The notes: a model not told the origin generated them from the letters alone. 64,000 bases of DNA from Isochrysis galbana (GCA_018136815.1 CM030939.1:4519419-4583418); one strand, 5' to 3'; positions 49,700-62,128 are shown, numbered from the stretch's first letter. Numbers and translations are program-made.

Positions 49700-52474
49700 T
49701 AACAAAAAAAAAAAAACATCTGAAGATTCTGGGCTACGCACCTACTATTGACGGGATCTCCCGTTTCTACTAACACCGCCCTTAAGTTCCCTTTCCCCAC
49801 CTCTTCCCCTGCCCCCCTTCATTCCTTTTTCTTTGGTTTCCGGGGTTCGGCCTTGGTGCGCTACCTAAGACCTGGTTCGGAGTGCGGGGGCCGGGCAGGC
49901 CTTTTGAATCGTTGCCCCTGGTATGACCGTCCGCCCGGACTCGCTTTTCTCATCTTGATTTTGTCGGGACCGTGGCGTCTCTGTAGTCCCTTTGTGTCTT
50001 CGTTTTGATGGCTTGTTCGTTTTTGTTTAGTTGTTTTTGAGGTCCTCAACGGCGTGTACTATTTTCAGCTTGGTGGCCAGTTCCACCAGTTCCTTGCCGG
50101 GTTTGAGCCCACCTTTGTCGTTCACGTCGTATACGGGGATTAGATCGCTTAAGTCTATCCTCTTCTTGGGTTGTCTACCCATGCCCGCCTGGGCGGTTCT
50201 TGCCGAGTCGGTTTCTCGTGCGAAGAGTAATGCTTTGCTCAGTGTAGTGAATCGTTCTATTGTTTTTATCAGTATTGATTCTTCCGTGAATGCTACTCCT
50301 TCGTAGTGGATTCTATAGAAGTCTGTAATGATGTACCTCCATGCTACTAGGTATAGTATGTATATTGGTTTCGGGGCGTCCCCCTTAGGGAATATAAACA
50401 GGTTATCGATAATAGTTTCGCTCCTGTTTCTTTCCGCTTTGGGTGTGAATCTGGCAAGTTTATTCAACACTGCTAAGACGTTGGTTATCCCCCGGCATTC
50501 GCCGAGGTGCGTAGAGGATTCGTCTGCTTTTCCGCATATGCGGCATGTACTGTCTCTACCGGGGAATCGGTTGTACGTGCCCACTCGTCTGTGCGCGATG
50601 TGTTTATAGTGTAGGTGCATGTCTCTCGCTGTCACCATCGGAGAGGTGTAGAGCTTGGCTAAGTGTGCCCATGTGTCCTCGGGTATTTGGAGCTTTTCCT
50701 TCCATTTGGTCGGTCCCGCTAGGCGTTTGGTTTTGCGGTCTGTTCGTTGGAGGGCTTTGGTTAGGTGTTCCACTCCGGTGGCGTCGAGCGGCGTTTCGCC
50801 GTCTATTGTGTATTCGTCCGCTAGCGGGTATTCGAGTCTCTTATTGGATTTGAACCCTTCCCCCCATTTTGCCGGCGGAGAGGTGTCTAAGTTTGCGGGG
50901 GTGCTCGTGACCCTCTCCCCTATTATCGGCGTGCCTAGGTATGAGAGCTCAGCTTCGTACCATGTGCCTTTGATGTTGACGTAATACTCCCCGTCCTGCG
51001 TTATGTGCGTCTTGGGAGACGTTTCCTCTGGGTTGGCATGATCGCCGGCCTCTCGCCGAAGGGGCGGTTTTTCTCTCGCGTCTGCGGTTTTTGGCGTCGT
51101 CATTATTGTTTTGGAGTAGGTTACTATTGTGTCCCATGGCTCTAGAAATTTGTCCCTTGGGATATATTCCCCTTGGAAGTGTATGTACGTATCGTTATTT
51201 TTGAGGTATTGTGCGCATTCCTCTCTAGTATAGGGTGTCGTCGCATTATAGTCGCGATACACATTGTGTATGGCGTTGCACTCAAGTTTGTTCCATAGTT
51301 TCGCCCATGTGGGGTTAAGTCTGGGGCCAGGGTGCGTTGGGCTGCCCCATATTGGTTGTGAGAGAAGGCCTTCCCTACTGACTTTCAAGGATGTGAGTTC
51401 TAGTTTGCGTATGTTGTTCAGCGCTTGTTTCCAAAATTCTGGGAGTTTACTCCGGCCTGTTATCCCGTCTGTTAGTTTGTTTGTGGGTATCGTCGATAGA
51501 ACCGCTGCTCTACCCATGTTCGTGCGGCAGAACCATGCGTCCAGCACCTGCTTCCATTGCGCTTGCCGTGCATCAAGATAGTTCAATATCCATTTGGCTT
51601 GCAATGCCCTGACGTGGTTGTCCCAGTCCAGGAGTCCCAGCCCTAGATGAGGCCCTTTGTCGTGCGCGTTCCGCAGAGGGAGTTCCGGGTGTTTTATCCA
51701 TTGTAGCCTGCGTCCAGTGCGCATGTTTGTCCACATTAATTTGTCTACGGCTTTTTTGACGGCTGTGTGAAATGCCTTAGGGGCCGCTAGTGTTTGGAGC
51801 CAATATCTAGGTATAGAGTATATGAGGAAGTTGGCTATTTTCGTTTTACCGTGTATTGACATGTTGCTCGCGAGTGGGGCGTATATGTTGATTTTTTTCT
51901 CTATCTTGTCGACTAGCTTCCGCCAAAAGTTTTTCGTGGCCCGGGCCCCTCCTAGTGGGACCCCTAAGATGGTCGCGTACTCGCTTCCTTTCAGCCATTT
52001 GTACTGCTGGAACCCGGCCGGGGGGCGTTTTCTCTTCATCGAGCCCATTCTCAATCCTTCGAATTTTTGGTTGTTGGGTTTGCCGCACGAGGCCGCCGCG
52101 TATCTTTCTACCCATTTGAGCGAGCGCTCTAGGCTGCCGTAGTCAGCCGCTAGAAGTTGCGTGTCGTCCGCGAATTGGCTTATCTTCAGTTCGGCACCGT
52201 TTATCATGATGCCGTCTATGCCTTCGTCTTCGTTGATCGCTCGGGTTAGAACTTCCGCCGTTAGGAGGAAGGCTAGCGGCGACAGCGGGCATCCCTGTGG
52301 GACTCCACTCGCCACGTTGAAGGGGAAGCTTCTGCCCCCATTGGCTTTTATGTACCTTATGGGTTTAGCCTCGGAGTTCGCGAGGGCTTTCGCGTATCGT
52401 CGGAAGTCTTTCCCGAACTTTAGTCTCTCAAGGACAAGGTGATAGAATTCCCAGTTGACTCTGTCGAAGGCTTT
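49700..52474 (-). mobile_element. Long LINE copy, minus strand, cut by the assembly gap
   Basis: The reverse-strand frame is open from the gap edge (52474) to the stop at 50027. A 3' UTR follows and ends in GTAGCCCAGAATCTTCAGAT and an oligo-T (sense) run at 49716-49704. This is the most complete member of the family seen at 1, 16.3, 18.6 and 46.1 kb. Confidence 0.9.
50027..52474 (-). CDS. LINE ORF2 protein, C-terminal 815 codons (RT and zinc-knuckle region)
   Basis: At the gap edge the frame reads KAFDRVNWEFYHLVL (RT motif A), then VASGVPQGCPLSPLAF (motif B) and SQFADDTQLLA (FADD, motif C). These are followed by the thumb and a long C-terminal region. It has LNYLDARQAQWKQVLDAWF (the point to which the EN is fused in the 1-kb copy), a CRIC...H....C cluster typical of LINE C-termini, and GRQPKKRIDL near the end. 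No stop is present in this stretch, so the copy may be intact if the N-terminal EN part lies in or beyond the gap. Confidence 0.9.
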   Translation of the reverse strand, partial: KAFDRVNWEFYHLVLERLKFGKDFRRYAKALANSEAKPIRYIKANGGRSFPFNVASGVPQGCPLSPLAFLLTAEVLTRAINEDEGIDGIMINGAELKISQFADDTQLLAADYGSLERSLKWVERYAAASCGKPNNQKFEGLRMGSMKRKRPPAGFQQYKWLKGSEYATILGVPLGGARATKNFWRKLVDKIEKKINIYAPLASNMSIHGKTKIANFLIYSIPRYWLQTLAAPKAFHTAVKKAVDKLMWTNMRTGRRLQWIKHPELPLRNAHDKGPHLGLGLLDWDNHVRALQAKWILNYLDARQAQWKQVLDAWFCRTNMGRAAVLSTIPTNKLTDGITGRSKLPEFWKQALNNIRKLELTSLKVSREGLLSQPIWGSPTHPGPRLNPTWAKLWNKLECNAIHNVYRDYNATTPYTREECAQYLKNNDTYIHFQGEYIPRDKFLEPWDTIVTYSKTIMTTPKTADAREKPPLRREAGDHANPEETSPKTHITQDGEYYVNIKGTWYEAELSYLGTPIIGERVTSTPANLDTSPPAKWGEGFKSNKRLEYPLADEYTIDGETPLDATGVEHLTKALQRTDRKTKRLAGPTKWKEKLQIPEDTWAHLAKLYTSPMVTARDMHLHYKHIAHRRVGTYNRFPGRDSTCRICGKADESSTHLGECRGITNVLAVLNKLARFTPKAERNRSETIIDNLFIFPKGDAPKPIYILYLVAWRYIITDFYRIHYEGVAFTEESILIKTIERFTTLSKALLFARETDSARTAQAGMGRQPKKRIDLSDLIPVYDVNDKGGLKPGKELVELATKLKIVHAVEDLKNN

Positions 52475-52574
52475 NNNNNNNNNNNNNNNNNNNNNNNNNN
52501 NNNNNNNNNNNNNNNNNNNNNNNNNNNNNNNNNNNNNNNNNNNNNNNNNNNNNNNNNNNNNNNNNNNNNNNNNN
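52475..52574. other. Assembly gap (100 N)
   Basis: A run of 100 N's. The LINE continues into it from the left; the right side is AT-rich unrelated DNA. Confidence 0.99.
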
Positions 52575-53228
52575 TATTGTTCAATTAACAGATGTCTTAC
52601 ATATTACATGGCACTGACACAGTACACAGTACACGCACCACGGACCACGGTTGCACATGGCACAACCTCAACAGCCCATAGCCCACAGCACGCGCACCAC
52701 GGGCAACCACAATCTCATAGCGCATCGTCCACCACCGAGTCGCCATCAGCAAGCCTAGGGCTAGGACCCACCTGTAGCACCTTTAGGTGCCCTAGCTCCA
52801 TCTTCCATCTTCACACGAGACACGAAGCCATATTTCAGCCTCACAAGCTACAAGCACGTCACATTTGCGTCTGCGACCCCTATTGGATTTATTTGCGTTC
52901 TCTCTGCCCATTTCGGCTCGCACTGAGATTTAGGGGATGGCGGTACATAGGCATAGCAGGAAAATTCCAATTCGTATTCTACGGAAAGGCGATCTCTTCA
53001 CACTTGAACGCACACCCGACACTCATCATCGCACAGCTTGGCCCAAGTTTCACAGTCATGGCAACCAATCACTCGCAGGCTGCGTGAGCCCTTCTCGACT
53101 GGTGGAGGGCAGCGCGCCCGCTCGCCGGGCCGCCGTCAAAACATGCCAACGTGTCACTGCTCCCGTGCCCATCGTCTCAGGCAAATAGTCCAGGAGGATT
53201 GGGTGCGAGGTATTCAAGACCTATGCAC
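52575..53228. other. No gene recognised
   Basis: Contains CACAGTACACACG-like and CACGGACCACGG short motifs (52610-52720) and the 3' flank of the FAD oxidase gene. Confidence 0.4.
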
Positions 53229-55942
53229 CTAGTCCTCTACGCGGACCGCACCCTCTTCCTCACCGACATCAGGAAGCTCGACGGCCACCTCACCCAAACG
53301 CGTTTTGCCCTCGGTGATGTGCGACGGATCCTCTGATCGTGGGATCGTGTTGTCGGGCTTGCGATTATTCTGGAAATGCTTGAAGAGTTTCCAAAGGCAG
53401 ACGGCCTGGACGATAAAGAGAACGAAGAAGATCAAGACGATCACTCCTGCAGGAGTGCCAGCTGCCGCCTGGGCCGCCTTCCTCGCGGCCTCCGCGGCGG
53501 CAGCTCGAGCGACCTTTGCGATGGCAGCATCGTCGGGGCGCTGCGGCGGCGGGCTGGGCGGCGGCGGCGGACGCGGATTCGGCGGTGGCGAGGGCGGCGG
53601 AGGCGGTGGCGGTGGCGCGGGCGGCGGCTTTGGCGTAGGCGGTGGCGGACTCGGTGGCGGCGGCGCCTGGTTGCACCCTCCAATGTTCTCCCAGCCACGG
53701 TGGTTCGTCCAGTGGCGCTCTAACTCTTCCCAGTTGCAGCCATTCATCAGTGCCCACGTGGTCCAAGGGGCTCCGTGATCGCGATGTTCACCACAATATG
53801 TGCGCATGAGCTCATCACTCTTGATGACATAGCATGCCAGGTCAGCCTTGTGCGTGCCCTCTAGGATGTTGGCTGCGCACATGCAACGGCTTTCGTCAAA
53901 GCTGGAGTCGTGCGCACCCTCCGGGGTGTGGCAGCACGTGTCCGCGAAAGCCTTGCCCGAGATGATGCGGTGGATGTGCGTGTCGTAGGCCGAGAAGGTC
54001 CACACTTCATGACCGTCAGGCCCGCCCGCGAACTTGCTAGTAGGGTCATGTTGCTCGGCGAGGCAGCCGAAGTGGCACCAGTTGGGGCCGATCTGCTCGA
54101 CGGTCGAATTGGAATGCGGGCCCAGGGGATCGCCCACGATCTCGTGGCGCCACCCGTGGGCGCCCCAGTGCTCCACCGAGGAGCACCCGCCTCCGCGGAG
54201 CACGTTGTGCACTGAGACGGTTTCATCGTGAACTGATGTGGCGAAGCCTATCCACATGCGCGGCTTGATGCCGTTCGGCGAAAGCCACGAGTCGTCGTCG
54301 ATGCCCGTCCAGCGGAAGCTGAAGTGGAAATCGTGGATGCCCATCTTCTCATCCACCATCTCGCGCATCACGGGAAGGAAGCGCTCGATGCAAATATCCG
54401 CCTTATGGTACGGCACACCGTACTCGGTCCAATTGTAGCAGCCGCGGCCACCGTCCATGTGGCCTTTGGCCATCGTTGTCCACTGGGTATATGGCTCAGG
54501 GAATTGCTCAATGCGGTCATGGTACTGCTCCTCGAGGAGATGCGGTAGCCGAGGCAAGTGGCTCGAGGAGGAATGGTCCTCAAGGCACTCCATCGGGTCG
54601 GTGTACCACAAGTCGTCCGGGTCACCAGGATTGTTGAGAAAGTTCTTCCACAAGTGGTCGCCATGAAGTTCGTTCTCCGTCCGCATCGCCTGTGCCCAGG
54701 AGTGCGCTGGCGCGTACTCCCCCGTCTCAACGGACCAGCCATCGGAGCCCCAGTTGGTGCCGTCGAGGTAGGCGAGCCATTTGAGCTTGTTCATCTCTTT
54801 GGACTGGTGCTTTGAGTCCGGCCGGTACTTAGAATCGCGGCCGTGCGGGAAGAAGTTCCACTTGCGCGTCACGAACTTGGGGTCGCGCCCCTGACCCTTG
54901 CGCACGTGAAGAACGGTGTGGCGGTCATGGAGCTCTGATTCGGTGAGAAGGTGGCGCCACGAATCCTCGCTACCGCCATTGGCCCGCGCATTCAGCGCGC
55001 GATCAATCAGCACCTTCGTCTCCCGCACGTGCTTCCGGTACTCGTCGACGTCCATCTGATGTTGGTGCTCCTCAACGTCGCCCTGAACGATGATCTTGAG
55101 CTTGACAGATAGGAGGATACCAAGGCGGCTGGCTCCAGCCTTGAGCGCGCTAAAGAGCTTCGGACGCCACCGCTTGCTCACCTTTACCACCTCGCCACTG
55201 GCGAGCATAGCGGTCGCTTCGATCACCTTTTGGGGCCAGCCACCGTGGCTGAGCGACACGCCGTGAGTGCCGCCGGCAACCGCACCACCGACCGTCATTC
55301 CAACGTAGAAGGTGGACGGCGACTCGAGCGTGTAACCGGAGTGGAAGTTGTCGGTACGATAGGCCGCCAGGTATTCGAGCAACGCCTGCACAGTGACGCA
55401 CGCCTTGACGTCGACAGTCAGCTTGTCCTCGTCAATTGTGATATCATCCGTGTGGAAGGAGCGCGAGCCGCCGGCCGGCGCCAGATAGAACGGGCGGGCA
55501 GCAGTCAGCTCAATGTTGGAGCATAGACCGGCCGTGACGATGTTGACGCCGCCGGCGTCAGCGCAGGCGAGGTGGTTTTGCGACCAGCTCATGCCAGCAC
55601 CAACTGCCTTGACAGATTCAGCTTCTTTGACCGCAGTGCGGAGCTGCAGCAAGGGGCGGGCGGGCAGGCGGGCGGACGAGTGATTGAGAGAGGCGCGGAG
55701 AGAAACGTCGCGCGCGTGTCGCGGCGGCGAGCGCGCGCAGGCAGGGCTGGGAGACGGGTGCAGCCCACCTCATCGATCGTTGAGGCGGCGCCGATCGACG
55801 GCCGCGTCTTGCAGGGGTGCCCGCCCTGGAAGTTGACCTGGCCGACGGTGTCGAAGTGATTGGGGTCCTGCGGGTGGCGCACCACGTAGTGCGCCGTCGC
55901 GGAGGCGAGCAGCAGAATCGCGCCTCGCGTGGAGGTCCTCAT
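53229..55942 (-). CDS. Membrane-anchored FAD-linked oxidase (gulonolactone-oxidase-like fold)
   Basis: Exon 1 is 55942-55769 and exon 2 is 55643-53229 (GAG|GTGGGC to TTGCTGCAG|CTC), 862 aa. MRTSTRGAILLLASATAHYV is a signal peptide. The joined frame TIDE|LRTAVKEAESVKAVG AGMSWSQNH starts a PCMH-type FAD-binding domain. TVGGAVAGGTHGVSLSHGG (about 174-192) is its pyrophosphate-binding loop. The long C-terminal part is cysteine- and tryptophan-rich, as in extracellular proteins. A polyproline stretch (about 735-770) leads to a single helix GVIVLIFFVLFIVQAVCLW (about 790-808) and a 50-aa acidic tail. The topology suggests a type I membrane protein with the oxidase outside or in the lumen. Aldonolactone and sugar oxidases share this fold, so the substrate is open. 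Confidence 0.8.
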
Positions 55943-56946
55943 CGGGCGAGAGAGGGGGAGGGCCGCCGCGTCCGTGGAGAGAGGGGAGCGGGCGGCGCTG
56001 CGGGCGGCGAGACTTGGGGGGATGGGGAGGGGGGGGGGTTCAGGGAGAGGAGAACAGGTGGCCTGAGGATAAAGGAAGACGAGGGGGAAGAGGGGAGAGG
56101 GCCCCCGCGTGTGGGCGGAGCAGATGATGTGAGAGAAGAGGAGGGAAGCAGAGGAGGAGGAGGGGGGGGCCTTCCCCCCCCCCCCCCCCCCCTCTCTCTC
56201 TCTCCCCCGCCGCGCCTGGCGACGACGGGCACCCCCCGCCCACCCTCCTTCTTCCCCCTCGCCTCCTCCCCCCCTCCCCCAGCCCGCCTAGACCTCCCTT
56301 CCTCCCTTCTCTCTCCCTCTCTCTCTCCCTTGGCGCCCCCCCCCCCCCCCCCCTCTCTCTCTCCCGCCTTCTCTCCTCTCTCGTCTCTCCCTCTTCTTCC
56401 CCCCGCCAGATTCCCTCCACACACGCACACCATTCCGGTGGACCTTGCCCGGTCTCGCAAGCCCGCGCTTCCATTCCCTCTCCTCTCTTCTCTCCTCTTT
56501 CTACTTTATCTCTCCATCTCCGTCTCTCTCTCTCACTCCTTCCTCGAGAGGGCGAGGACGACGAGCCCTCCCGCGGCACAGGAGAAGAGACCCCGCTCGG
56601 TCGAGGCGCCAAAGATAGCCACCCTGTTTCCTCCGGCCAAACGTGCCGTCCCACGTCGACAGACGACAACAAAACGGTATTTTGTTTTCGCCCCCGGGCT
56701 CCCCCTCCCCCCCCGCGCGCACGTCCGGCCGCCCTCCCCCTCTCCGCCCGCCCCGCGTGCGCCGCCCCCCCCCCCCCCCCCCCCCGGCTCACAAGCCCCG
56801 CTCCCCCTCTTCTTGCCCCCCCCCCTCCCCTCCCCCCTCCCCCCGCCCTCCGCCGAGAGGTCCACCACTCACCCCCTCCTCACCCCTCTCTGCACACGCG
56901 CGGCGCGAAGGCGTCGGCGCGGCAGACGCGGGGAACCACGAGGGCC
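55943..56946. promoter_or_regulatory. Divergent intergenic region between FAD oxidase and UBL/RING genes
   Basis: 1 kb between two start codons facing away from each other. It is rich in C-runs (56168-56192, 56336-56353, 56763-56787) and CTCTCTC tracts. Frames through it are proline or glycine/arginine shadows. It should hold both promoters; no TATA box was seen. Confidence 0.5.
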
Positions 56947-59900
56947 ATGGCTGCACTACCTTTCTTCGGCTCCTCGTCCGCCACGAGTGCAGCCTCCTCC
57001 TCAGCGGCCGCCCCATCCGCGGCCGCCGGCTCGGAGACGCTACAGCTCTTCGTGCGGGCGAGGGAGCCGAAGAAGGCGGTGCGCTGCGTGCGATGCGCGG
57101 CATCCACCACAGTTCGTGACTTCTGGAAGCAGTGCGTCGCCACCGCCTACTGCGACGGTGGGCCGCCACCGCGCGGCCTCCGGCTCATGTGCGCCGGCCG
57201 CACACTGCAGCCGGACTCGACTGAGCGGCTTGACGTTGCAGGTGTGAAGCACCTCTCGACCATCGAGGTGGCGGGAAGGCTCCCCTCCCAGGGCTTTTCG
57301 CGGATCCACCAGCTATTGGAGAGCTTGGTTGAGACGCTCAATCCCGCCGGCTCCACGGGCTGGGGTAACTCGCCGCCCGCTGAGGACGAGGCAGCTGCCT
57401 CGCCGATGGCCTCCCGTGAGGCGATCATGCACGCCATCGACTCGGAGATCAACGAGCATCGCGCCGAGGCCCGACGCCGTGGCGCGCCGGGTGCGGGATC
57501 ATCGCCTTGCTATTGTATGGCCTGCACGCTGCGCCCCAACTCCGCCCTGCGCCTCTGCGGTACCCTACTGCACTCCAATGACGTGGCCATCATCAACTTG
57601 ACGCACCGGGTCGTCCAGTTCATGCTGCGCGCTAGGGTCGACTGCTGCTCGCCAGTCGCCCTCTTCTCCGAGGCGTCGGGCGCGCTCATGCTGTGTGCCG
57701 ACCAAACGCACAGGTGGCCTCACTTCCAGCTGCGCTGCCAGCTCTCTCCACCGCTCTCTTTTGCGCTGTTCTGGATCGCTCGGTCGGCTCATCCCTCCTT
57801 TTGGCTACCTCTCTCACACAGGTGGTTGTATGACGCCATAGTGGAATCGCTCACGCCAGAGGGGGTCGCAGTCGCGGCCTTGCTTACCCTACGATTGGTG
57901 AGGTCCCAGATCTGCCCCGCCCCCTCCGCAACGCCCAAGGCATGGTCCGCTTCGGATCGGGCGTGTGCCCGCACACGGAGGGCTCTAAACGAAAGTACTG
58001 GTGGTTTGACTTTTCAAATGGGTCACGTGGGACAGCCACCGTTGGCGCATAGCCTCCAGTCTTGCAGAGGCAACTCGTCCGTTCTAAGGGTCTGGCCTAT
58101 GCGCGCACTCTTGACGGGCCACGAGGAGCAACATCACAGCCTCGGTGGCCCTACCAAGCCTGCCCCTCCGCGATGTCTGTGGGAACGGCCCCACCAGCCG
58201 ACTCCTCCCCGCTCCTCCCGCCTCAGTCGTACGATGCAAAAACGCACCCTCTGCTATGGCAGCACCCGACGAAGAAGCAGACGCTGCTGGAAATGGCTGC
58301 TCGATCGCCGTCGCCCGATTTGCTTCTGACTTTGATGCCAGCGCTGCACCTTTCACGGCTTTCCTCATCTGGGGCTCTGCAAGCTGTCTCCATGTCATCG
58401 TACAAAGCTTTGCACGCGATGGCACTCAATGGCCGACACGAGCTGCTTGGACTGCTCCTAAAGTCGGGGACAATCTCTGCCCAGCACGTGTCGCTGCTGC
58501 TCGAGACCGCGCTACAGAAGAAGGGCAAGCAGCCCCTCACAGAACGGGTCGCAGCTGAGATGGTACGCTACGTGGGGCCGCTTGGCTCTGAGGCGGCGTC
58601 CCTCCTCAAAGTTGCAGCCGGCCATTCCAGCGCGGCGGTGGTTGAGATGCTGCTCGACGTCTCGACCGCCGAGAACAAGGGGCCAAATCTAGAGCTCATA
58701 GGCATCGCGCTGGCTGAGGCATGTGACTTCCACAACGATGAGGCGATGCGCCTGCTCCTGGCGCGGTGGTCGGGACGATGCACTGCAACTCAGGCCCAAC
58801 CTCTGGTCCGCGCCTTCGCGGCTCATGGTGATGCTGAACGCGTGGGGAGGTTCCTGTGCACGGGCAAGCAAGCGATGGTGCAGATGGACTCCTCGCAACG
58901 TGCTGCGCTCGCGAAGAGTGGGCTGGCACACGCCTCCGGCTCTGCGGAACAACGGACCGCGGTGCTACGCACCCTGCTCGCTGCTGGCGCCGACGCTAAG
59001 TCGGAGCAGGGCGAAGCTGCGTTGCGCAACGCGGCGCGTGATGGTCACTCAGAATCTATGCAGTTGATGCTCAAAATGGGCTCCAACGTCAATGCCACTG
59101 ACGAAGAGGGCAAGACAGTGCTTTGCGTTGCTGCGGCATCAGGTTGTGTGTCGTCGGTGAGATGCTTGCTCGAGCATGGCGCACAAGTGCGTCTGCGTTG
59201 CCCTGATGGGCGCGAGCCGCTCGACTTTGCGACCGATGAAGAGGTCCGCACCCTCCTGCTCGCTGAGGTCGAGAAGCTGCGAATGGGACTTCTCGATGAG
59301 CTTCTTGCAGAGGAGGAGATGACAACCACTAAGTCGTCCAAGAAGAGCAAGAAGGCCAAGAAGGCAGATTCCAAAGCCAAGGCAGCAGAGGCGGAGAAGG
59401 CGTCGGAGAAGGCAGAGCCCGAGAAGGTAGTCAGTGGTAACAGGGTAGGCGGAGCGGCTGGTGCACCCGGTGCGAGTGCCGATGCAGGCAAACCGGCCGA
59501 CACGCCAGCGCTCAGTGCTGCGGCAGAGGCAGGTGGTACGGCAGAGGCAGGTGGTACGGCAAACGGAGGCGCAGACGAAGGTGCGATTGAGGCCAAGAAG
59601 AAGAAGAAGAAGAAGAAAGGGGCCGGCCAGACCGATTCTGGGGCCAGTGTTGCGCCGGGGGGAGCTAACACGGCGGCGACGGCCAGGGCTGCTCCACTCC
59701 CAGTTGCTGCTTCGATGACGCCGGAGACGGTCTCCTCTCCAGCCAAGAAAAGCAAAGCTGGCAGCAACGGTGATTTGCGCCTTGATGCAGCCATCACAGC
59801 GGCGCTTCTCGATGCGGCGGCTCGTATACTGAGCACCTCAGGCTCCCTTGCAGCGCCGCGGCCGATGCGTGTGTCAATGCTTGCTGCGGCGTTGTACGAG

Positions 59901-61154
59901 GCCTCTGCTGGCTTTGAGGCAGCAATTAAGTCGGCGGGCGGTGTCAAGACTTGGCTCGAAATGCACCCCGAAGCTTTCGAGGTCACCTGGACCCCAGAAC
60001 CTATGGTAGAGCTGCGCCCTTTCTACTTCAACGACTGTGCAGACGGGGACTTGCCGCCGCCGCTGCCACCACCTGGCACGCGCTCGCGGGCTCCCGAGGG
60101 CTCCACAACGGACGCGGCGGAAGCGCTCGCACGGGAGGCTGCTGCGGCCGCTCTGGCTGAGGAGGGCCTTCCGCCCCCTCTTCCGCCGCCACGCCGGATT
60201 GGCTCAATGCAAAAATCGCGTGTGCCTGGTGACGATGACTTAGAAGGCCTTCCGCCGCCTTTGCCGCCTCCTCCGGGACGCGCCGTGCGCACGGCGCAGG
60301 GTAGCTTCACCGATGGATTCGTGGGCGGAATGGGCGGAAGCGGCACGGGGCTTGGCGGCTTGCTCGGCGGCCTTGGCGGCACTGAAGTTCCGGCTCACAG
60401 ACAGCCTGCTGCTTTGGCAAGGAATGCTTCCGGGTCCAACCGCTTTGGCGCCATCGGGTCGTCTGCGCGGTCGGTGGCTTCGATGCCTGTGAGCCCCGGT
60501 GGTCGTACTGCAGGCGGAGCGCGGATCCCGATTTCGAACGCATCGTTCGATTCTCTGCTCGCTGAAGACGAGGAGTCCAGCCATGCCGAAGCCGTGCACG
60601 CCGATGCAGACCCTGTTGCGATCGAGAAGAAGATCCGAGCAGTGCAAAAGAAGCTTCGTCGAGTACAGGAGATGGAGGACCGGAACACCAAGGCGCTGCC
60701 ACTTGACGCTGGTCAAAAAGAGCTGCTGCGCTCCAAACCGAAGCTGCAGCGCTCGCTCCAGACCCTTCTCGAGCAGTGGGCTGTGCTTGAACCGATGATC
60801 ATCCAGCAGCAGGCTCAACGGATGGCTGCGCTCGCGAACTCGGAGTGTGCTGTCTGTCTAGACGAGTATTCGGCAGACGCGCAAGCGATCCGAACCTCCT
60901 GCTGCGGTGCGTCTCCGCTGTTTAAATTTCCCGCGGAGAACGGTGGTCCACACTGGTAATGGGATCAGCCACTGCCCTCCTACAAACTGCCTTGACCGCA
61001 GCGCCCCCCTTCTCCCCCCTACACAGGCTATCACTTTCACAAGTCGTGCCTTCAGCAGTGCATTGAGTCGAAAGGCCACTGCCCCATTTGCTTTGCCGAC
61101 CACGTGCATTGTCGCGTTGTTGAGCAACGCGTCCGTTCCGCCGCTCACCGGTGA
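56947..61154 (+). CDS. Ubiquitin-like, ankyrin-repeat and RING-finger protein (probable E3 ubiquitin ligase)
   Basis: Exons 56947-57713, 57822-57897, 58068-60906 and 61027-61154 give 1269 aa with consistent phases. Residues about 31-115 are ubiquitin-like (LRLMCAGRTLQPDSTERLD, HLSTIEVAGRL). Ankyrin-type helices fill about 369-682 (ALRNAARDGHSESMQLMLKM, TVLCVAAASGCVSSVRCLLE). A lysine/alanine low-complexity linker follows. Then comes a winged-helix-like segment (about 849-922, LAAALYEASAGFEAAI...GGVKTWLEMHPEAF) that recalls OST-HTH/LOTUS domains. PPPLPPP motifs (about 941-1015) and a coiled coil (1126-1190) come next. The last intron splits a RING finger: CAVCLDEY...SCC-G|YHFHKSC...HCPIC. RING plus ubiquitin-like domain suggests a ubiquitin ligase using ankyrins to hold its target. 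The 5' part of exon 3 (58068-58230) is the least certain coding stretch. Confidence 0.75.
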
Positions 61155-61965
61155 AGCAGCATTCTGCGTGTACTGTGTGGCCCCGATACCAACAACGTCA
61201 ATTTAGCACCCCTGCGCGTACTGATATCCACTGCTTGAGGTGCGACATATCCCGAGGCGGAGATGTTGCGCTTGCGTTCCTGGACACTAGTGATGGATAC
61301 AGGCCTGTAGCCTCATCCAGCACCAGCCCAGGTATCATCGCCGTGTGCTGCGACTTGATTGACGTGGTCGCCGCTGCACGAGAGCCCCAACCCCGACTGG
61401 CATCCGCCATAGCCTCAGCGGCCGTATGCCAGCGAGGCCCGCACGACAACTCCCTCGCTCCGAAGATTTCGAATGCAATTCCTTTAGACTATCCGCTGTT
61501 GCAGCCCCTCATTCCTGCTGCGCGCCTCCGCACGCATATTTCTAGCCCCGCGGGAGCCGTTCCTATGTATCCATATCTAAGCCTTTTGCTGGGACGGGAG
61601 ATGGCTGCCACTCGCTCCTGTGTGCGGTGTAGAATTGGGATCTGCTCGCTCTCTTGTCCTCGATAGATGAACTCGTTGGTGGGGTCGAGTGTGCTCAGCA
61701 TGCCTAATATGCGGCACGTTCGCGCCAATAGTACGATCCAGCCAGCCGATTGGTAGTCGATGTTGATGTGAGCAGTTGCATCGTGCGTGATGCGCGGGGT
61801 GCAGCCCCAATCTTCTATCTGAATCCTCTGTCTTTGTCTTTGCTCTCGCAACTATCATTCAAGCACGATAGGGTCCCATGGGGGGGGTCTAGGCTGGTCA
61901 CCCGCACCACTGTGACTCTCATCACGGCTTCGCCCAAGATATGTATATTCATTTACTTCAATAGC
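61155..61965. other. No gene recognised
   Basis: 3' flank of the RING gene. Frames on both strands are short and unlike protein. Confidence 0.4.
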
Positions 61966-62127
61966 AACTAAATTTATACTTAGTTCGCCCATGGGAGGGC
62001 GCACGAGCCCCCCCCTCTCTCCACTCCTCCCCTGCTTTGTGGGGAGGAACCACCGACCCTCCTGGCATGCCTGCAAACCGCCCTGCTGACCCATCCCTCT
62101 CCCCACAGGCTCGCCTGATTCGCCCGC
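61966..62127 (+). repeat. Family A, first 160 bp (partial copy)
   Basis: AACTAAATTTATACTTAGTT and the following GAGGAACCACC, CAGGCTCGCCTGATTCGC blocks match the start of the full copy that follows at 62129. Confidence 0.8.
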
Positions 62128-62128
62128 G

